Shown one piece after another: positions 33,318 to 37,342 of a stretch of 37,342 nt of DNA. The stretch comes from CAYWWY01 sp964580185 (lineage in GTDB: Bacteria > Thermotogota > Thermotogae > MWEM01). Within the stretch, counting starts at the first letter, position 1; every line of letters begins with the position of its first letter. Made by a program: the position numbers and the translations under genes. Under the pieces are notes generated by a model that was not told the DNA's origin, ran no database searches, and saw only the letters and a list, made by a program, of their open reading frames with translations. Location: assembly GCA_964580185.1 (NCBI GenBank), contig CAZOJQ010000030.1:1-37342 (forward strand), in the 5' to 3' direction.

Positions 33318-34259
33318 CTACCCTCCTTTTCCTTGCTCTTCCATAAACTGTTCCACTTGCTTTTTGCTTGGAATCGATGTTTGGGCTCCCTGAATCATAG
33401 TACTTAACGCAGCTGCTGCGTTGGCGAATTGCAGAGATGCTTCCAGAGAATAAGCCTGGGATAACGCTGCTGCTAAACCACCCGAAAACACATCTCCTGC
33501 GGCAGTCGTATCAATTGCTTGCACTAGATATGAAGGCATTACGATCGGTACTCCTCGATCCAGAGCGACTACACCATTCCTACCTAATGTGATTATGGGA
33601 ATCCTTACACCCATTTCGTGCATCTTTTGGGCGGCTTTGATCGCTGAAGACACATCAAACACAGGGAAACCAACGATTTGGGACGCCTCCGTCTCATTTG
33701 GTTTTATACAATCAGCGCAGAGAAAAAGCTCTTGAGGAAGAGGGTTTTTTGGAACTGGTGCTGGATCAATGATAATGTTCATTTTTTGTCTATGCGCAAT
33801 CTTCACGGCGGTGATTACGGTATCCATGGGTATTTCGAGGGTTATGACCAAGGTAGAGCCTGGTGTAAACAAAGAAGAGTGAGATTCTACATCGATTGAG
33901 TTGAGTTCCCCATTTGCGCCTGGAGTAAATGCAATGGAATTATTTCCTTGGCAGTCAACCATAATCATCGCGATCCCTGAAGGTTTGCCTTGCATCCTAA
34001 GAATTGGTTCTACTCCTACCCCATGGGATTTCAGAGAGTTTACAAGCTGTGAACTAAATGCGTCATCTCCCAGTTTCGTGAATATTCTCACATCACTCCC
34101 GAGTAGTGAAGCGGCTACCGCTTGATTTCCAGCTTTCCCCCCGGGAAATGTTTGAAATTGATCGGTGATTACGGTTTCGCCCATCTTTGGCAACCGCTCA
34201 ACTCTCATCACCAAATCCATATTGACACATCCCATACAAAGAATTGAATGATTCCTCAC
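33318..34259 (-). CDS. rbsK: Ribokinase
   Basis: Ribokinase phosphorylates ribose to ribose 5-phosphate, which feeds PRPP synthesis and the pentose phosphate pathway. The 313-residue PfkB-family protein has the sugar-binding PGGKAGNQAVA (39-49), the NIIIDPAP segment, KPNETEA (186-192) and the C-terminal DTTAAGDVFSGG with catalytic D256. It starts with GTG overlapping the btpA stop by 4 bases (GTGA), with GGAG 4 bases upstream. Confidence 0.93.
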   Translation of the reverse strand: MRNHSILCMGCVNMDLVMRVERLPKMGETVITDQFQTFPGGKAGNQAVAASLLGSDVRIFTKLGDDAFSSQLVNSLKSHGVGVEPILRMQGKPSGIAMIMVDCQGNNSIAFTPGANGELNSIDVESHSSLFTPGSTLVITLEIPMDTVITAVKIAHRQKMNIIIDPAPVPKNPLPQELFLCADCIKPNETEASQIVGFPVFDVSSAIKAAQKMHEMGVRIPIITLGRNGVVALDRGVPIVMPSYLVQAIDTTAAGDVFSGGLAAALSQAYSLEASLQFANAAAALSTMIQGAQTSIPSKKQVEQFMEEQGKGG

Positions 34260-35095
34260 TGATCTCCACGCACCTTTTTCGCTAGTTCCATGAAGTGATA
34301 CACCCTCTCGAAATCAACCTGCTTCTTCCAGTCTCCCTCTTTTTTGAAGTCGCTACCAACAATCGCTCCATCGCAAAAATGCAAAAGGTCTTCAAGATTT
34401 TCCCGTTTTAAACCGCTCCCGATCAACAATGGAACCTTTGTTCGTTCACTCAACGATTTCACTCGCTGAGGGGTTGGAGCTTGTCCGGTTTCAAAACCTG
34501 TTACGATGAGCGCTTCTGCTCCTTCTGATTCTGCATCAAACGCCATTTCTTCAATAGATCGATCTGAAACCAGAAAATGACTCCCATGTTTGACATGCAC
34601 ATCACAAAAAAACTGGATTGATTCCGCTTTTACAAAGCTTCGATACCGAGCCAACATTCCTCCAATCCCTTCCATAATTCCTGCGTGTGAAATATACGCA
34701 TTTACCCATTCGAACACACGGATCCATTTCGCGCCAACAGATACGGCGATCGCCAACGCAGCTTTTCCTCCATTTAGGTGGCAGTTAATGCCAAAAGGAA
34801 TGGAAATTTCTGCTTTTATCGAACGAGTGATCGCCGCCATTGCGGCAACAGTTTCATACCCGATTTCACCCCCTTTGACATACGGATAATCCCAGATATT
34901 CTCAATTTGAATTCCGTCCACGCCTGCTTTTTGGAGCAATAAGGCTTCTTCTATTGCTATTTCTTCCACTTTATCTATAGGGCAAACCTCTGGATCATAT
35001 TTGGGAGCCCCTGGCAAGGCTTTTAAGTGAACCATTCCGATGATCGGTTTTTTCGTACCGAAGATCAATTCAAACTGGGAGTTTTGCGCAACCAT
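34256..35095 (-). CDS. BtpA/SgcQ-family TIM-barrel protein
   Basis: The 279-residue protein belongs to the BtpA group (PF03437), with KPIIGMVHLKALPGAP at the N-terminus, GVDGIQIENIWDYPY, FGINCHLNGGKAALAIA and PLLIGSGLKRENLE at the C-terminal phosphate-binding region. Family functions are poorly known; BtpA was linked to photosystem I accumulation in cyanobacteria, and SgcQ lies in a sugar operon of E. coli. I chose the ATG at 35095 because AGGAGG lies 6 bases upstream; a start five codons earlier would place that site inside the gene. Here it is inserted between rbsD and rbsK and coupled to rbsK, suggesting a sugar-related step. Confidence 0.85.
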   Translation of the reverse strand: MVAQNSQFELIFGTKKPIIGMVHLKALPGAPKYDPEVCPIDKVEEIAIEEALLLQKAGVDGIQIENIWDYPYVKGGEIGYETVAAMAAITRSIKAEISIPFGINCHLNGGKAALAIAVSVGAKWIRVFEWVNAYISHAGIMEGIGGMLARYRSFVKAESIQFFCDVHVKHGSHFLVSDRSIEEMAFDAESEGAEALIVTGFETGQAPTPQRVKSLSERTKVPLLIGSGLKRENLEDLLHFCDGAIVGSDFKKEGDWKKQVDFERVYHFMELAKKVRGDQ

Positions 35096-35114
35096 CTTGT
35101 GCCTCCTCATAGAA

Positions 35115-35140
35115 AAACGTTTATTCTTTATGAAACGTTT
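35115..35140 (-). promoter_or_regulatory. Paired LacI-type operators between rbsD and btpA
   Basis: Two perfect AAACGTTT palindromes (35115-35122 and 35133-35140) have centres 18 bases apart. The second extends to TTAAACGTTTCA on the minus strand. They match the core upstream of lacI. A possible TTGATT -35 (35151-35156) with a weak CATAAA-like -10 would place them over an internal promoter. Confidence 0.6.
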
Positions 35141-35145
35141 AACTC

Positions 35146-35589
35146 TTAAAAATCAACACCTGAAACCAAAATGAGATTCGCGTAAGAGGTAAATTCTCCT
35201 GTTTTAACAAAAACCTTAACCTCTTTCCGTTCCAATCCTCCATTAAGGGCCATGTCTTTGAACTCAGCATGGGGGATGTTTTTTTCGATGATGGCATTCC
35301 CTTTATTCCGCTTCTTTGATAGGATTTCGCAAAAAGCTTCATAGGTTTTTGGACTGACTGATTTCGTTTCATTGGCAATAATCACTTCTTCGATTTCAAG
35401 CTCTTCAAGAATGATTCGAAGAACATCAACCACTTTTGGAAGGTTTCTTCCAACCGATACATCAATACACTTCGTCATCTCATGTCTAGGGAAAGGGAAC
35501 CCTCTATCGGCCAATACGAGCATATCTCCATGGCCCATTTTTGCTACTGCTTGCGCCAATTCATGGTGCAGAATACCTTTCGTTTTCAC
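35146..35589 (-). CDS. rbsD: D-ribose pyranase
   Basis: RbsD converts the pyranose form of ribose to the furanose form used by ribokinase. The 147-residue protein places H20 in KMGHGDMLVLADRGFP, matching the catalytic His20 of the E. coli enzyme, with VIANETKS later and the C-terminal TGEFTSYANLILVSGV. I chose the GTG at 35589: AAAGGAG lies 8 bases upstream and it gives the family's normal N-terminus. A GTG nine bases further upstream overlaps that site. The gene follows lacI by 13 bases. Confidence 0.93.
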   Translation of the reverse strand: MKTKGILHHELAQAVAKMGHGDMLVLADRGFPFPRHEMTKCIDVSVGRNLPKVVDVLRIILEELEIEEVIIANETKSVSPKTYEAFCEILSKKRNKGNAIIEKNIPHAEFKDMALNGGLERKEVKVFVKTGEFTSYANLILVSGVDF

Positions 35590-35602
35590 TGAAATCACTC
35601 CT

Positions 35603-36598
35603 TTATGTGGATTTGCGGATAACCAGTTGCGTAGGTAGCTCGATTTTCTTGGGTTGATCTTGCTTTGCGTCGAAACGGTCCAGAAGAGTCTTCATCGCTA
35701 TTTGCCCTGCTTCAAATTTAGGTTGGTGGATGGTTGTTAATGTTGGAACGATGAACTCGGAAAAGTAAACGTTATCAAATCCAGCTATAGCGATATCTTC
35801 AGGAATTTTCATTCCTTTTTGCTTTGCTGACTCCAAAGCCCCCCAAGCCATTAGATCATTGCAACAAAATAATGCAGTTGGCCGCGGACTCTGTTCGAAT
35901 ACTTCTTCCATCCCGCGAAATCCGCTTTCAAAGCTAAAATCACCATGTACCAATAATAATCGGGAACGCGGAATCCCATCTGTGAAAAGACCGCTTTCAA
36001 AACCTTTTACCCTTTTCCGATTGCTTGGTACTTCATCCGGTCCAGTTATACATGCAAAATGGTGATGCCCTAATTTGATTAAGTACCGCGCTAATTCATT
36101 AGGCCCGTCATAATTGTTGGTGAATACTAGATCAACACCCTGAGGCATTTGCAGGATTTCTCGGTCAAGAATGACTGTAGACACTTGTCGCGCATATGAG
36201 CATAATTGTTCATCCGACATCCTTGGGGCAACATTGATGATCCCATCTGCGCGCTGATCCAAGAATGAATGGATTGTCTTTTCCTCTCTCGAATAATGCC
36301 CGTCCGTATTGCACAAGAAGAGTTGATATCCATTTTGAAGCGCAATACTTTCTACGCCTCGAGCAATTTCTGCGAAATACGGGTTTGTAATGTCAGGAAC
36401 CATTAACCCTATTTGAAAGGTCTTCTTCGTTTTAAGGCTACGCGCAATTTTACTGGGTCGATACTGAAGCTGCTTAATCGCTTCTTCTACTCTTTCTCTC
36501 AACTGCGGGCTTACATACTTTCTCCCTGATAGCGTGTTAGAGACCGTTGCTACAGAAACTTCCGCCGCCCTCGCAATATCCTTCATACTCAATCCCAT
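35603..36598 (-). CDS. LacI-family regulator of the ribose operon
   Basis: The 331-residue protein has a LacI helix-turn-helix at the N-terminus (MKDIARAAEVSVATVSNTLS, then the hinge-helix region near YVSPQLRERVEEAIKQLQYR) and a periplasmic-binding-like effector domain (GLMVPDITNPYFAEIARGVE, VFTNNYDGPNELARYL, ALFCCNDLMAWGAL, IAIAGFDNV-type, LTTIHQPKFEAGQIAM). It is the first gene of the operon, and AAACGTTT operators lie directly upstream, so autoregulation and ribose-dependent derepression are likely. AAGGAG lies 7 bases before the ATG at 36598; an in-frame ATG four codons later is an alternative. It is RbsR/CcpA-like in layout. Confidence 0.92.
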   Translation of the reverse strand: MGLSMKDIARAAEVSVATVSNTLSGRKYVSPQLRERVEEAIKQLQYRPSKIARSLKTKKTFQIGLMVPDITNPYFAEIARGVESIALQNGYQLFLCNTDGHYSREEKTIHSFLDQRADGIINVAPRMSDEQLCSYARQVSTVILDREILQMPQGVDLVFTNNYDGPNELARYLIKLGHHHFACITGPDEVPSNRKRVKGFESGLFTDGIPRSRLLLVHGDFSFESGFRGMEEVFEQSPRPTALFCCNDLMAWGALESAKQKGMKIPEDIAIAGFDNVYFSEFIVPTLTTIHQPKFEAGQIAMKTLLDRFDAKQDQPKKIELPTQLVIRKST

Positions 36599-36616
36599 GC
36601 TTGGCTCCTTATTCGT

Positions 36617-36637
36617 TAAACGTTTAGTTAATCGTTT
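36617..36637 (-). promoter_or_regulatory. LacI-type operators upstream of lacI-rbs
   Basis: A perfect TAAACGTTTA palindrome (36617-36626) is followed by a 7-of-8 match AATCGTTT (36630-36637), centres 12 bases apart. They lie just downstream of the -10 element, where a bound repressor would block initiation. Confidence 0.72.
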
Positions 36638-36642
36638 ACCTA

Positions 36643-36671
36643 ATTATATTCTCTTTTGTCACTCACATCAA
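36643..36671 (-). promoter_or_regulatory. Promoter of the lacI-rbs operon
   Basis: On the minus strand TTGATG (36666-36671) and TATAAT (36643-36648) are spaced 17 bases. It is 45 bases upstream of the lacI ATG, with the operators between. Confidence 0.8.
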
Positions 36672-37022
36672 ATAGGACAGAATCGGTTTTAGGATGAGGA
36701 CACTGTATGAGAAGAAAAAAACGCATGATATCGGCTTTTTTTGTAGAAATGATTCGTTTTTGGATAAAGCTTATATCCACTCCGTTCTTATTGCTCGTCC
36801 TTGAGCCGAGTTGATCAATTCATAAATAAACCTCAAGAGCTGATCAGGGCATTAACGTGAGGCAACGAAATGAACATCTGTGAGTATGCGAAGAGGATCT
36901 ATAGTCCCCATTCACAAATACTGAAACTCAATAAACTTCGAAGGGTTAAGCCGGAAAGCTAACATTCCATTGCAGTTCCAAAAAACACTCTATCTTTGCT
37001 TCTTTTCGGAGTTTGTAAGGCT
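36672..37022. other. Gene-poor stretch between the ribose promoter and CRISPR array
   Basis: This stretch of about 350 bases has no recognisable gene. Two micro-ORFs on the plus strand each have a GAGG site 7 bases before an ATG: 36707-36814 (35 residues, hydrophobic core after an RRKK head) and 36870-36962 (30 residues, MNICEYAKRI...). Neither matches a family I know. The stretch lies at the leader-distal side of the array if the repeat orientation is read correctly, so it should not be the CRISPR leader. Decayed mobile DNA is possible. Confidence 0.4.
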
Positions 37023-37342
37023 CTTTCAATCCACGCGCCCATGCGGGGCGCGACCTTCTTCGCACAAATCAGCTATTTCCAAAATGGACTTTCAATCCAC
37101 GCGCCCATGCGGGGCGCGACCTCGGTCAGTATGCCCATCTCGGATGGAGTATGCCCTTTCAATCCACGCGCCCATGCGGGGCGCGACATATTCGCCACTC
37201 TGCTCAATCCCATAAAACCCACTTTCAATCCACGCGCCCATGCGGGGCGCGACCCCCATCCTCCATGAGAAGCGTTCAGTCTAACCCCTTTCAATCCACG
37301 CGCCCATGCGGGGCGCGACCCCCATCCTCCATGAGAAGCGTT
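37023..37342 (-). CRISPR. Type I-C-like CRISPR array, five repeats, cut by right edge
   Basis: Five identical 32-base repeats lie at 37023-37054, 37089-37120, 37156-37187, 37222-37253 and 37288-37319. Complete spacers are 34, 35, 34 and 34 bases, with a fifth cut at 23 bases. On the minus strand the repeat begins GTCGCGCCCCGC and ends GTGGATTGAAAG, the form typical of subtype I-C, which sets transcription on the minus strand with the leader beyond the right edge. The 23 visible bases of spacer 5 equal the start of spacer 4. No cas gene is in the window. Confidence is high for the array and moderate for subtype. Confidence 0.97.

Noticed and set aside
36672..37022. CRISPR leader in this stretch
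   Set aside because: The I-C repeat orientation puts the leader on the other side of the array, beyond the window.
36970..37294. Open frames across the CRISPR array on both strands
   Set aside because: Their repeated peptide (SIHAPMRGAT or RPAWARGLK) is just translated CRISPR repeat.

Overview
The window is a stretch of a bacterial chromosome of roughly 50% GC with tightly packed genes, strong AGGAGG-type ribosome binding sites, many 1-20 bp gene overlaps and fairly frequent GTG/TTG starts. It carries housekeeping genes (rpsB, metK, glmU, prs, rplY, pth), so it is not a plasmid or phage. An S-layer-homology (SLH) protein, a CotH/VTC/DUF4956 operon, a poly-gamma-glutamate-type locus and a type I-C CRISPR repeat fit Thermotogota, Synergistota, Atribacterota or deep Firmicutes-like lineages. 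I cannot fix the phylum from sequence reading alone.

Layout. (1) 1-10028, minus strand: rpsB with its own promoter and terminator, then a long run of M23 peptidase, small Cys-rich protein, metK, glmU, prs, rplY, pth, McsA-like zinc/UVR protein, TPR lipoprotein, M6 metalloprotease and a gene running off the left edge. (2) 10101-15689, plus strand: a five-gene unit of VTC-domain protein, DUF4956 membrane protein, secreted lamin-tail/CotH-kinase protein, OmpR-type response regulator and histidine kinase. (3) 15672-17414, minus strand: a secreted repeat protein with a C-terminal PDZ-like domain, convergent with and overlapping the kinase. (4) 17587-20709, plus strand: an AraC/GyrI-like regulator and an SLH-anchored 5'-nucleotidase-like protein with an altered metal site. 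(5) 20840-29844: a poly-gamma-glutamate-type island with two secreted M14/aspartoacylase-like enzymes, a gamma-glutamyltransferase, a DUF6305 protein, an orphan TRAP large permease, a 47-residue membrane protein, PgsC and PgsW, facing a convergent, separately promoted pgsB. (6) 29875-36671, minus strand: a ribose-type operon lacI-rbsD-btpA-rbsK-rbsA-rbsC-rbsB with LacI-type operators at two places. (7) 36599-37022: a gene-poor stretch with two doubtful micro-ORFs. (8) 37023-37342: five repeats of a type I-C CRISPR array running off the right edge, with its last two spacers identical as far as they can be read.

How the parts work together. Region 1 joins translation, cell-wall precursor and nucleotide-precursor genes with envelope proteins. 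Region 2 looks like a polyphosphate/CotH-kinase surface system with its own two-component regulator. Region 5 is the most interesting part: the polymer synthetase core (PgsB, PgsC, PgsW) sits beside secreted enzymes able to cut or transfer gamma-glutamyl or N-acyl bonds and beside a permease with no recognisable TRAP partner subunits, suggesting a coupled make/trim/recycle system for a gamma-linked amino-acid polymer. Region 6 is an ordinary ribose uptake operon apart from the inserted BtpA-family TIM-barrel gene and the internal operators. No cas genes, tRNA, rRNA, transposase or phage genes were recognised.
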